NCBI GenBank assembly: GCA_965229565.1
Contig: OZ245888.1
Location: 2,356,001-2,420,000, forward strand
Source: JANQNX01 sp040217095
GTDB taxonomy: Bacteria; Pseudomonadota; Gammaproteobacteria; Eutrophobiales; Eutrophobiaceae
Length of the DNA stretch: 64,000 nt
Reading direction: 5' to 3'
In this document: piece after piece, positions 34,558 to 41,175 of the stretch
Layout of the letters: each line of letters begins with the position of its first letter
How positions within the stretch are numbered: the stretch's first letter is position 1
The notes under the pieces: model-generated
What the model saw: only the letters and a program-made list of their open reading frames with translations
Told to the model about the DNA's origin: nothing
Database searches by the model: none
Program-made: the position numbers and the translations under genes

Positions 34558-35193
34558 ATGTGTGGACGATATGCCATCCATAGTTCACAAAGAGAACTAG
34601 TGGAATATTTCAAGCTGGCGCAGTCTGATAAGTTTATTCAGCGCTTTAACGTTGCGCCCGCGAGCAAGGTCCCGGTAATTCGCCTTGAATCCGATAAACC
34701 GGTACTGGTCAACTGCCACTGGGGACTGATTCCGCACTGGGCCAGGGACACAAAGATTCAACCTATCAACGCGCGGGCCGAAACCATCGCTGACAAACCT
34801 TTTTTTAAATCCAGTTTCAGAAACAAGCGCTGTCTTATCCCGGCCAACGGTTTTTACGAATGGAAAGCAGTCGGCGGGAAAAAGCAGCCCTATTATTGCA
34901 AGCTGAAAGATACTGAGCTGTTCGCCTTTGCCGGTCTCTGGGACCGCTGGGAGAAAGAAGACCAGGTTATCGAGAGTTGTACGATTATTACCACCGAGGC
35001 CAATATCAGCATGAGCAGTATCCACCACCGCATGCCGGTCATACTCGAGCCAGGTAATTACCATGACTGGCTTGCGGCCGCTGAACCCGGTCTGCTGATG
35101 CCTTACGCGAGCAGGATGAAATGCTACCCGGTCAGTACCGACGTCAATAACCCGGTCAACAATAGCAAGAGCCTGATCCAGCCTATCGCTTGA
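34558..35193 (+). CDS. yedK: SRAP/YedK-family abasic-site DNA-protein crosslink protein
   Basis: 211 residues from the ATG at 34558, which gives the invariant start MCGRYA; Cys2 becomes N-terminal after Met removal and forms a thiazolidine bond to abasic sites in single-stranded DNA. Other family motifs: PINARAETI, CLIPANGFYEWK, FAFAGLWDRW and SIHHRMPVIL (His and Glu of the active site). The protein shields abasic DNA at replication forks. The frame is open 480 bases upstream, but the conserved Cys2 fixes this start. Confidence 0.95.
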   Translation: MCGRYAIHSSQRELVEYFKLAQSDKFIQRFNVAPASKVPVIRLESDKPVLVNCHWGLIPHWARDTKIQPINARAETIADKPFFKSSFRNKRCLIPANGFYEWKAVGGKKQPYYCKLKDTELFAFAGLWDRWEKEDQVIESCTIITTEANISMSSIHHRMPVILEPGNYHDWLAAAEPGLLMPYASRMKCYPVSTDVNNPVNNSKSLIQPIA

Positions 35194-35223
35194 ACAATCG
35201 TCAGGCAATTCGACTGAGTACTG

Positions 35224-35270
35224 GCAACCAGTGGTTACAATTAATTGGTTCCACGCAACCAGTTTTGCCA
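35224..35270. promoter_or_regulatory. Symmetric upstream region, candidate activator site for pqqA
   Basis: GCAACCAGT occurs twice as a direct repeat (35224-35232 and 35255-35263, 31 bases apart, about three helical turns). Between them is the palindrome CAATTAATTG (35238-35247) flanked by GTGG and CCAC (35231-35254). TGGCAA at 35222 pairs with TTGCCA at 35265. The region lies about 115 bases upstream of the sigma-54 element, where enhancer-binding proteins usually sit. Confidence 0.4.
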
Positions 35271-35286
35271 CGCCTCAAGCAGGCGT
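35270..35286. repeat. Short GC-rich hairpin after the SRAP gene
   Basis: ACGCCT (35270-35275) pairs with AGGCGT (35281-35286) around CAAGC. There is no T-run, so it is at best a weak terminator for the SRAP gene. Confidence 0.35.
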
Positions 35287-35345
35287 CATCTATATTAAAC
35301 TTTATAACCTATTGATTTAATTTATTTTTAACAACATTGGCAAAA

Positions 35346-35362
35346 CTGGCACGTAAGCTGCT
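35346..35362 (+). promoter_or_regulatory. Sigma-54 promoter of pqqA
   Basis: CTGGCACGTAAGCTGCT against the consensus YTGGCACGrNNNTTGCW: all of CTGGCACG is exact, the spacing is exact, the -12 block is CTGC (one mismatch) and the purine after the G is T. GG at -24 and GC at -12 are present. Transcription would start near 35373, about 38 bases before the pqqA ATG. Confidence 0.65.
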
Positions 35363-35410
35363 CTATTATTAATAAGTTTTTAAATTTTATTAACTAACAG
35401 GAGAACTCAC

Positions 35411-35485
35411 ATGAAATGGGAAACCCCAGCTTACAATGACATTCGTTTCGGTTTTGAAGTTACCATGTACATCAACAACAAGTAA
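35411..35485 (+). CDS. pqqA: PqqA, precursor peptide of pyrroloquinoline quinone
   Basis: 24 residues, MKWETPAYNDIRFGFEVTMY then INNK. Glu16 and Tyr20 in the E-x3-Y arrangement are the two residues that are crosslinked by PqqE and become PQQ; the surrounding PA--D-R-G-EVT-YI pattern matches known PqqA peptides closely (for example Klebsiella). CAGGAG lies seven bases before the ATG. A strong terminator follows 18 bases after the stop, so the message codes for this peptide alone. No pqqB, C, D, E or F is in the window, so processing genes must be elsewhere or absent. Too short for most gene callers. Confidence 0.93.
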   Translation: MKWETPAYNDIRFGFEVTMYINNK

Positions 35486-35502
35486 TTTCAGATTTGAAAC
35501 TG

Positions 35503-35530
35503 AAAAAAGGGCCTGATGGCCCTTTTTTTT
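35503..35530. terminator. Bidirectional terminator between pqqA and the STAS gene
   Basis: AAAAAAGGGCC (35503-35513) pairs with GGCCCTTTTTT (35518-35528) around TGAT, followed by a T-run to 35530 on the plus strand. The minus strand also ends in six T, and its STAS gene stop codon lies on the T-run, so both genes use it. Confidence 0.95.
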
Positions 35531-35921
35531 ATGCCTGTTTGTCCCACAGCAACCACTCCAGGGCCACGCTGCTGTCCTCGAAATACTCCATCTCTCCCTT
35601 GATAAACCAGCTGCCAACGACAGCAGCCAGCTTTTCCCACTTTTTATTGCCCACCATGGCCACCTTCGAAAACTGGTTGCCGTGTTTCATCCCGAGTCTG
35701 AAATCATCCCAGGCGGCACGTGGTTCCCAGCCTTCAAACTCGGTGCCATCGAAGAAAAGTTTTACCCGGGGTTGCTTGACCTCTTTCATCGCCTCTTCCA
35801 GCACCGGCGTCATAAATGTGTAATCGTCGTGCGTCAGGCGACCGATCGCCTTGACCGTAATATAAAAATCATCGTTGATACGCTCCACACCTATGGAAAT
35901 TCCGTGTTTTTTGATAACCAT
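35529..35921 (-). CDS. STAS/SEC14-like (SpoIIAA-like) protein
   Basis: 130 residues. ISIGVERINDDFYITVKAIGRLTHDDY, VKLFFDGTEFEGWEPRAAWDDFRLGMKH and VAMVGNKKWEK are the SpoIIAA-like (DUF3478) hallmarks. Related proteins bind small hydrophobic molecules or act as anti-anti-sigma-like switches; the role is unknown here. GAGAGCGAG precedes the ATG. An FNR-type box lies 59 bases upstream, shared with the divergent yajG-like gene. Confidence 0.86.
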   Translation of the reverse strand: MVIKKHGISIGVERINDDFYITVKAIGRLTHDDYTFMTPVLEEAMKEVKQPRVKLFFDGTEFEGWEPRAAWDDFRLGMKHGNQFSKVAMVGNKKWEKLAAVVGSWFIKGEMEYFEDSSVALEWLLWDKQA

Positions 35922-35979
35922 CTCGCTCTCGGCATTGTATTAATATCAGAGATGGTACTAGGATATGAGCGTTAATTTT

Positions 35980-35993
35980 TTGATCGGGATCAA
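35980..35993. promoter_or_regulatory. FNR/ANR box in the STAS-yajG divergent region
   Basis: TTGAT-CGGG-ATCAA, a perfect match to the FNR/ANR palindrome TTGAT-N4-ATCAA, extended to 16 bases as TTTGAT/ATCAAA. Its centre (35986.5) is about 40 bases upstream of a TACAAC -10-like word at 36014-36019 on the plus strand and of plausible starts on the minus strand, so it could activate either gene under low oxygen. Confidence 0.7.
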
Positions 35994-36048
35994 AGCGCAC
36001 GTAGATACCCGATTACAACGCACTTTGGACTCATAGCCGGGGATAATC

Positions 36049-36612
36049 ATGAATAAACTTTATTTAATCGCTCTAGTACTACTTGTCAGCGCCTGTGCCC
36101 TCAGCCCCCAGGTTATCAAGGTCGATCCAACACTGTCTGAAGCTGTTAGCCGTTCCGGCGCCGGCACCAGCCCGTTTAACGTGAAGGTGATCGACCAGCG
36201 CGAGACCAACGTGCTTGGCAAACGCGGCGGCGTCTACAAGGAAACGGCGACCGTCATGAGTGATGACAAGATGGTCACCCGTTTACAGCAGACGCTGACC
36301 GAGCGATTTACCGCGGCCGGTTACGTAATCGATGACCTCGCCGCCAATCAACTTTACGTGATGATCGATAGTCTGGGTTATGAAGCAGTGGGCGAGAACC
36401 GCGTCAGCGAGGTAACCGTTCAGGCACAAATCACCGCGACGGCTGCAACTGGCGCCGGCAATTTTTCCAAGAAATACAAGGCCAGTCATAAACAAGAGGT
36501 GCTAAAGGCGCCGGGCGATGACAAGAACGCCGAGTTGGTCAACAACGTGTTTGGCGCAGTGGTGCAGCGGGTACTGGACGACGAGGAACTGCTGCAGTAC
36601 CTCAATAATTAA
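36049..36612 (+). CDS. yajG: YajG-family outer-membrane lipoprotein
   Basis: 187 residues. A lipoprotein signal peptide with lipobox LVSAC (Cys16; MNKLYLIALVLLVSACALS) and then the YajG fold: VKVIDQRETNVLGKRGG, MVTRLQQTLTERFTAAGYVI, NQLYVMIDSLGYEAV, KKYKASHKQEVLKAP and VQRVLDDEELLQYL. Ala after Cys predicts sorting to the outer membrane. Function unknown; in enterobacteria yajG lies with ampG. GGGGA precedes the ATG. Confidence 0.87.
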   Translation: MNKLYLIALVLLVSACALSPQVIKVDPTLSEAVSRSGAGTSPFNVKVIDQRETNVLGKRGGVYKETATVMSDDKMVTRLQQTLTERFTAAGYVIDDLAANQLYVMIDSLGYEAVGENRVSEVTVQAQITATAATGAGNFSKKYKASHKQEVLKAPGDDKNAELVNNVFGAVVQRVLDDEELLQYLNN

Positions 36613-36634
36613 CCGCTAACTACTGAGCGGGTTT
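36611..36634 (+). terminator. Weak terminator after the YajG gene
   Basis: CCGCT (36613-36617) pairs with AGCGG (36626-36630) around eight bases, followed by GTTTTA. The short stem and T-run make it a weak terminator in the convergent space before the symporter. Confidence 0.5.
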
Positions 36635-38019
36635 TAAGCAGTAATCTGTTTCTTTCGGTAAAGTTCTATCCCTGCCACCAGCAGGTAGATCAGCGTCGCA
36701 CCAAGTAATGCAATCAGGTAGGGGGTTTGCCAACCGGTGACATATTCGCCGATGACCCACAGTGACGAGCCGGTTACCATGGCGGCGAAGGCACTGAATT
36801 CATCACCCAGTCGGGTAAATAAACCCAATGTTCCCACTACGAAAATGCCGGCTGTTCCGAATGAAACAGCGGTCCAGATTAATTCATGTACACCACTGGC
36901 ACTGACCGCAAGGTAAAAAGACAGCAGGCCAAGTCCAGCGATACTGGTGCGCACCGTCCTGACCTTGCCGGTTTCGGTGATGTCTTTCTTCAGCGGTACC
37001 ACCACGTTATGTGAGATCAGTGCCGCCGCTGCGAGTAAGGCACTGTCTACTGTGGACAGGATGGCTGATACCAGTGCGCCACAAAACAGGATATAAAAGA
37101 ATGTCGACAGGTATTGTTCTGCCAGTGCCGGTACGATTTGTTCCGGGTCCTCGAGGTCTGCAATCAGTTCCGGCCCAACCAGGCCAATGTAGAGTGGTAT
37201 CAGTCCAATCACGATATACAAAAACCCGGCGCCCGTGGCAGAAACAGCCGCGGTTGTAGCGGAACGCATGGCCAGGACTCGGGCGATGGATTCCGCTGCC
37301 AGCGTAGCACCGCATATTGGGACAGCCCATTTCTCGATCAGCTGTAACCAGGAAATATCGGTGTGCGGCTGCAGCTGGATGCGATCCAGCGGTACCTGCT
37401 GTATCGAGGCCTGTATGCCTCCAGCCGCATCTACGATGAAATACATCAGTACCAACAGTCCCGCTACCAGGGCCAGGCCCTGGATAAGGTCCGTCACCGC
37501 GGTGGCGCGCATACCACCTACCATGGTGTATAAGGTGATCAACACCGCCGCCCCGGCAATAGCCAATTCCACGTCGACACTGGAGATTGCACTGACTACC
37601 TGGCCAAAGGCACGTACCTGGGCGGCGGCCCAGAATAACGATGACGGGACCACCAGTAACACGAATAATTTTTCTACGCGGGTGGAATAGCGTTCCCGGA
37701 AAAAATCACCAAAGGTCGTGTACTGCCTTCTCCAAAGCGGGATGGCAAACACGATACCGAGGACGATAAGGCACAGGCCATAACCAAACGGGTCGCTGCT
37801 GCTGCCGGAAAAACCGTTGCTGTAAATATTCCCGGCCGCGCCAATCACCGATTCGGCACCAAACCAGGTCGCAAACACGGTAAAGGTACCGAGCAAGGGC
37901 CCGAGGCTGCGACCGGCAAGGATAAAATCCTGTTCGTCGCGGGCACGATGGCTGACCAGCAGGCCCAGGGCAAACTGGATAAGGATATACAGGCTGACGC
38001 CAAGGAGGATTGTAGTCAT
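36634..38019 (-). CDS. Sodium:solute symporter (SSS family)
   Basis: 461 residues, about 13 membrane spans. LAGRSLGPLLGTFTVFATWFGAESVIGAAGNIY is the SSS lead, followed by TTFGDFFRERYS, ITLYTMVGGMRATAVTDLIQG and FCGALVSAILSTVDSALLAAAALISHN (the sodium-site motif on span 8). Family members carry proline, pantothenate, sugars, acetate and others with sodium; the solute here is not predictable from sequence. Single gene. A strong inverted repeat (38115-38132) lies about 100 bases upstream. Confidence 0.9.
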   Translation of the reverse strand: MTTILLGVSLYILIQFALGLLVSHRARDEQDFILAGRSLGPLLGTFTVFATWFGAESVIGAAGNIYSNGFSGSSSDPFGYGLCLIVLGIVFAIPLWRRQYTTFGDFFRERYSTRVEKLFVLLVVPSSLFWAAAQVRAFGQVVSAISSVDVELAIAGAAVLITLYTMVGGMRATAVTDLIQGLALVAGLLVLMYFIVDAAGGIQASIQQVPLDRIQLQPHTDISWLQLIEKWAVPICGATLAAESIARVLAMRSATTAAVSATGAGFLYIVIGLIPLYIGLVGPELIADLEDPEQIVPALAEQYLSTFFYILFCGALVSAILSTVDSALLAAAALISHNVVVPLKKDITETGKVRTVRTSIAGLGLLSFYLAVSASGVHELIWTAVSFGTAGIFVVGTLGLFTRLGDEFSAFAAMVTGSSLWVIGEYVTGWQTPYLIALLGATLIYLLVAGIELYRKKQITA

Positions 38020-38114
38020 CAGGTACGTCGCTCAAAACGCGCCATTATAGAAAATGATGCGCCAGGGAAAAGATTTTTATCTATTAAATACGAAGGAATC
38101 GTTGCGACAATTTA

Positions 38115-38132
38115 TGGCACTTCCATGTGCCA
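38115..38132. repeat. Inverted repeat upstream of the symporter gene
   Basis: TGGCAC (38115-38120) pairs with GTGCCA (38127-38132) around TTCCAT, a perfect 6+6 repeat in the 160-base space between the symporter and the NTF2-like gene. It may be an operator or a hairpin ending the upstream message; no T-run follows. Confidence 0.4.
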
Positions 38133-38179
38133 CGCAGGGGATCGCGTCCGTGCATGAGGAGAAGATCAACAAAGTGATA

Positions 38180-38611
38180 CTAGTTCCAGCTTTGCATCCT
38201 GATTTTCCAGCTACCATCAGCCTGCTTTTCAAGGACATTGGTAACGTTAACGTCGTAGGAAACAGTCTGGCCATTGGCATCTATGCCGGTCGCCTGCCAC
38301 AGTGCGGTCTCGTACGCGACCTTGCCGTTTGAGTCCATTTCAACATCCCAGATGATGAAATCTTCAACGTTCAGGTAGTTGAGGCGGTTCAGGTAATCAT
38401 TAATTGCCTCGGTGCCATCAACAATTTCGTTGTTAGGCTGGAACAGTACGGCTTCATCCGAGTACAGCTTCATCAGTGCATCCTTGCTGCCGGAATTGAA
38501 ATTCTGACGCCACTCTTCGCTGATCTCGGTGACACTCGTCACCGGGCTGGCAAGGACTGAACCCGTGACTGTTATCAGGGACGTCAATAACAATGTCTTC
38601 AGTTTGTTCAT
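38180..38611 (-). CDS. Exported SnoaL/NTF2-like protein
   Basis: 143 residues. A signal peptide (LLLTSLITVTGSVLA) precedes an NTF2-like cone fold: WRQNFNSGSKDALMKLYSDEAVLFQPNNEIVDGTEAINDYLN, and IWDVEMDSNGKVAYETALW. This fold serves in isomerases, hydrolases and as a passive binder; no catalytic set is clear. Divergent from the LysR gene, the usual arrangement for a LysR target. Confidence 0.83.
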   Translation of the reverse strand: MNKLKTLLLTSLITVTGSVLASPVTSVTEISEEWRQNFNSGSKDALMKLYSDEAVLFQPNNEIVDGTEAINDYLNRLNYLNVEDFIIWDVEMDSNGKVAYETALWQATGIDANGQTVSYDVNVTNVLEKQADGSWKIRMQSWN

Positions 38612-38734
38612 GGTTTAACTCCTGGAAATGATTAAAACTTTAATTGCGATGCAGCATAGAGGTTTCTATTGAATGAAAAAGGGGCTTTTATGTTATATTT
38701 TGTTTCCTAATAGTTAATAATCAGACCTGACGCC

Positions 38735-39655
38735 ATGGATAGACTGACCAGCATGCGCGTATTTGCGGCCGTCACCCGGCTGGGCAGTTTTGCCGCAGCT
38801 GCCGACGAACTCAACATTTCGAACGCGATGTGTTCGAAGTACGTACGCGACCTAGAAGAAAAACTCGGTGCCCGCCTGCTCAATCGCACCACCCGGCAAC
38901 TTAGCCTGACCGAGGTGGGCAGTGCTTATCACACGCGGGTAATCGACATACTTACCGAGGTTGAAGAGGCCGAACGCTCGGTTTCGGAGATGCAGAATCG
39001 CCCGGTGGGGACACTGCGTATCATGGCGCCACCATCGTTTGGTGCCTTCCATATTGCCCGGGCAGTCAAGGGTTACAAGATTAAATATCCGGAGGTAGCC
39101 ATTGACCTGTTGTTGTCTGACGATTTCGACAACCTGGTTGACCGCGGCGTGGATCTGGCCTTCCGGGTGGGGGACCTGGAGGACTCCAGCGTGGTTGCCC
39201 TGCCGGTTTCTTCCAGCCGTCTGATCGTGTGCGGTTCGCCGGATTATTTCGAGCAAAACGGGACACCGCAATCCATCGATGCCCTGAAAGATCATATCTG
39301 CCTGACCATGGGCCAAAACCTGGTCTTCCCCACGCACTGGAAATTTAATGTCGATGGTAAGGACAAGGTTATCGATATTGATAATACCTATCTCAAGGCA
39401 AACATAGCAGATGCCCTGCGGGTTGCCGCCATCAATGGCAGTGGCCTGATCCAGCTACCCTCTTACATGGTGGGCCTCGATATACAGTACGGGCGATTGA
39501 CGCCCGTGCTCGAGGAATTCGAGCCGGCCCCGCTACCTATCAACCTCGTTTATGCCCACCGCAAGCACATGTCACTCAAGATCCGCTCCTTCGTGGATTA
39601 CATGAAGGGCTTCTTCGAAGACCCGCCCTACTGGGATAAATGGATGTATTCGTGA
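38735..39655 (+). CDS. LysR-family transcriptional regulator
   Basis: 306 residues. N-terminal winged helix-turn-helix (MDRLTSMRVFAAVTRLGSFAAAADELNIS, SKYVRDLEEKLGARLLNRTTRQLSLTE) and a periplasmic-binding-protein-like effector domain (GTLRIMAPPSFGAFHIARA, IDLLLSDDFDNLVDRGVDLAFRVG). It belongs to the large CrgA/DsdC-like branch often found beside the genes it controls. Divergent from the exported NTF2-like gene with 123 bases between, the likely target. Its ligand is unknown. The -10-like TTATAT near 38693-38698 lies in the shared region. Confidence 0.92.
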   Translation: MDRLTSMRVFAAVTRLGSFAAAADELNISNAMCSKYVRDLEEKLGARLLNRTTRQLSLTEVGSAYHTRVIDILTEVEEAERSVSEMQNRPVGTLRIMAPPSFGAFHIARAVKGYKIKYPEVAIDLLLSDDFDNLVDRGVDLAFRVGDLEDSSVVALPVSSSRLIVCGSPDYFEQNGTPQSIDALKDHICLTMGQNLVFPTHWKFNVDGKDKVIDIDNTYLKANIADALRVAAINGSGLIQLPSYMVGLDIQYGRLTPVLEEFEPAPLPINLVYAHRKHMSLKIRSFVDYMKGFFEDPPYWDKWMYS

Positions 39656-39725
39656 CCTGAAAACCTGTTTTTTATTACATAAGTACCTGATATCTGGTTA
39701 TTTATAAAATATTTTGAAATTAATG

Positions 39726-39753
39726 TTGCATTGCAACAAATAATCCCTATAAT
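39726..39753 (+). promoter_or_regulatory. Promoter and palindrome of phasin gene 1
   Basis: TTGCAT (39726-39731), 16 bases, TATAAT (39748-39753). The -35 lies inside the 13-base palindrome GTTGCATTGCAAC (39725-39737), which recurs upstream of the second phasin. A repressor binding there would block the promoter, as PhaR-type regulators do for phasins (inference). Confidence 0.65.
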
Positions 39754-39786
39754 ATTGGCAACTGAAAAAATTACAGGAGAAATGTA

Positions 39787-40095
39787 ATGCAAGTATCTTT
39801 TGAACAATTTGTAGCTCCTATCAAGGAGATCAACGAACTGACCATGAAAAGCCTGGAAAAAATCTCGGCCATTCAGGTCAAGACCATCCAGGACAGCACT
39901 GACGTTAGCCTGAACGCTATCAAGTCAGCTACGGAAGTTAAGGATCTGGATTCTTTCAACCAGTATCTGCAGGCCCAGCTGGTAACCGCCCAGGGTATTG
40001 CAGACAACGCGATGAAAGATGCGCAGAAAATAGTCAAGTTAACCGAAGACTATTCTGCCAAGGTTCAGAGTACCGTTGAAAAATCAGTTGCCTAA
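39787..40095 (+). CDS. Phasin family protein 1
   Basis: 102 residues, all helical, no membrane span. MQVSFEQFVAPIKEINELTMKSLEKISAIQVKTIQ is the phasin_2 lead; the rest is amphipathic helices (DSFNQYLQAQLVTAQGIADNAMKDAQK). Phasins coat polyhydroxyalkanoate granules and control their size. CAGGAGA lies six bases before the ATG. A second copy follows 126 bases later with the same promoter block. No PHA synthase is in the window. Confidence 0.87.
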   Translation: MQVSFEQFVAPIKEINELTMKSLEKISAIQVKTIQDSTDVSLNAIKSATEVKDLDSFNQYLQAQLVTAQGIADNAMKDAQKIVKLTEDYSAKVQSTVEKSVA

Positions 40096-40114
40096 CTGAC
40101 TAAAAAGGTAAAAC

Positions 40115-40145
40115 AAAAAGCCGCCCTTCGGGGCGGTTTTTTTTT
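40115..40145 (+). terminator. Terminator of phasin gene 1
   Basis: CCGCCC (40121-40126), TTCG tetraloop, GGGCGG (40131-40136), then nine T. A stable UUCG-loop hairpin. Confidence 0.96.
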
Positions 40146-40158
40146 ATATCGGAAAATA

Positions 40159-40169
40159 TTGCAATGCAA
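40159..40169 (+). promoter_or_regulatory. Palindrome upstream of phasin gene 2
   Basis: TTGCA-A-TGCAA, the same site as at 39726-39736 (one base differs), followed by the same context (CAACAAA, then ATCC and ATAA). The two 33-base promoter blocks are clearly duplicated. A -10 near 40181 is weaker than in copy 1. Confidence 0.6.
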
Positions 40170-40221
40170 CAAAATATCCGATAACTTGTGATTTATAACA
40201 TCACCAAAGACGGAGAGAGTA

Positions 40222-40533
40222 ATGGACGTAACAATCGACAAAATCATTGGCCCCGTGAAGGAGCTGAATGAACTTACATTGAAAAGTATTGAAAAGATTT
40301 CTGCCATGCAGGTAAAGGCCATGCAGGAAAATGCACAGGCCAGCATGGAAGCCCTGAAAGCAAGCACGGCAATCACTGACCTGGATTCACTGAACCAGTT
40401 CATGAATGCACAGATGAGTGCCGCGCAGGCGATGTATTCCAAGTCCATCAAGGATGCGGAAAAAATCACCAAGATGGCTGAATCCTATGCCAACGAAGTA
40501 AAAGCCATTGTTGACAAAACCATGGCTGGCTAA
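40222..40533 (+). CDS. Phasin family protein 2
   Basis: 103 residues. MDVTIDKIIGPVKELNELTLKSIEKISAMQVKAMQ aligns end to end with phasin 1 (PxKExNELTxKSxEKISAxQVK), and the C-terminal helices are alike, so the pair is a tandem duplication. GGAGAGAG precedes the ATG. A second, separate terminator shows it is expressed independently. Confidence 0.88.
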   Translation: MDVTIDKIIGPVKELNELTLKSIEKISAMQVKAMQENAQASMEALKASTAITDLDSLNQFMNAQMSAAQAMYSKSIKDAEKITKMAESYANEVKAIVDKTMAG

Positions 40534-40554
40534 ATGCCACACCAATGTATAACA

Positions 40555-40578
40555 AAACCGCCTACGGGCGGTTTTTTT
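40555..40578. terminator. Terminator of phasin gene 2
   Basis: CCGCC (40558-40562) pairs with GGCGG (40567-40571) around TACG, followed by seven T. The YqcC gene ends on the same T-run from the other strand, so it may serve both. Confidence 0.9.
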
Positions 40579-40921
40579 AATGGCGTTGGGCGCCGGCCTC
40601 GATAGAAATCAGGTCATCAAAACGCTTTAGCAGTGTCAACAACTGATCGGTAGAAGGGTCACTCTTGTGCAGGCAATCCTCCGCATACTCGTAGATTCCA
40701 CTTTTTAGCGGCAATGGCAGGGTTTGCTCTATGGTGGTCTTCATTCGCGGCAGGAATATCCACTGCAACCATTGTTCGAAGCTCAGCGTATCCAGGCAAA
40801 AAGGGATACCACTTTTCAGGGCCTTTTCCGGCGGTTTTTGCTCATCCCACTTGCCGTGGATCCTGAGACTGGCTTCTACTTCAAGCAGGACATCTGCGAT
40901 ACGGTTAGGTATATCATGCAT
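40577..40921 (-). CDS. yqcC: YqcC (DUF446) family protein
   Basis: 114 residues from the ATG at 40921 (a start 30 bases earlier is possible; neither has a clear ribosome site). LLEVEASLRIHGKWDEQ, PFCLDTLSFEQWLQWIFLPRMK and IYEYAEDCLHK are the YqcC signature. Small helical cytoplasmic protein of unknown function, often near truC. The gene stands alone here. Confidence 0.88.
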   Translation of the reverse strand: MHDIPNRIADVLLEVEASLRIHGKWDEQKPPEKALKSGIPFCLDTLSFEQWLQWIFLPRMKTTIEQTLPLPLKSGIYEYAEDCLHKSDPSTDQLLTLLKRFDDLISIEAGAQRH

Positions 40922-41175
40922 TAAATTGATTATACGTCGGCAAGCCCGCAATTCAACCGCGCCTGCTACCTGTTCAGGCCAGGAATTGTCCCGGAATCGG
41001 TAGTGGAAATTTCACAATAAACACCATTCTGGTTTATACTCCGCCCGCCAGATTGCACACAGAAACGCGTCCCGGATTTAAATTCCCGAAACGTCCAGAA
41101 ATTGTAGCGTCATCTCGTATTATTCAGAGCGCTTGGCAACAGGTATAGACTTTTTAACCCAAGAGTAGCAAGACA

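Noticed and set aside
34467..34613. N-terminal extension of the hydroxyisobutyrate dehydrogenase-like gene
   Set aside because: It overlaps the SRAP start and precedes the Rossmann motif with unconserved sequence; the ATG at 34466 has a ribosome site.
40185..40205. TGTGAT...ATCACC as a possible CRP site before phasin 2
   Set aside because: The half-sites are seven bases apart instead of four, so they do not form a CRP palindrome.
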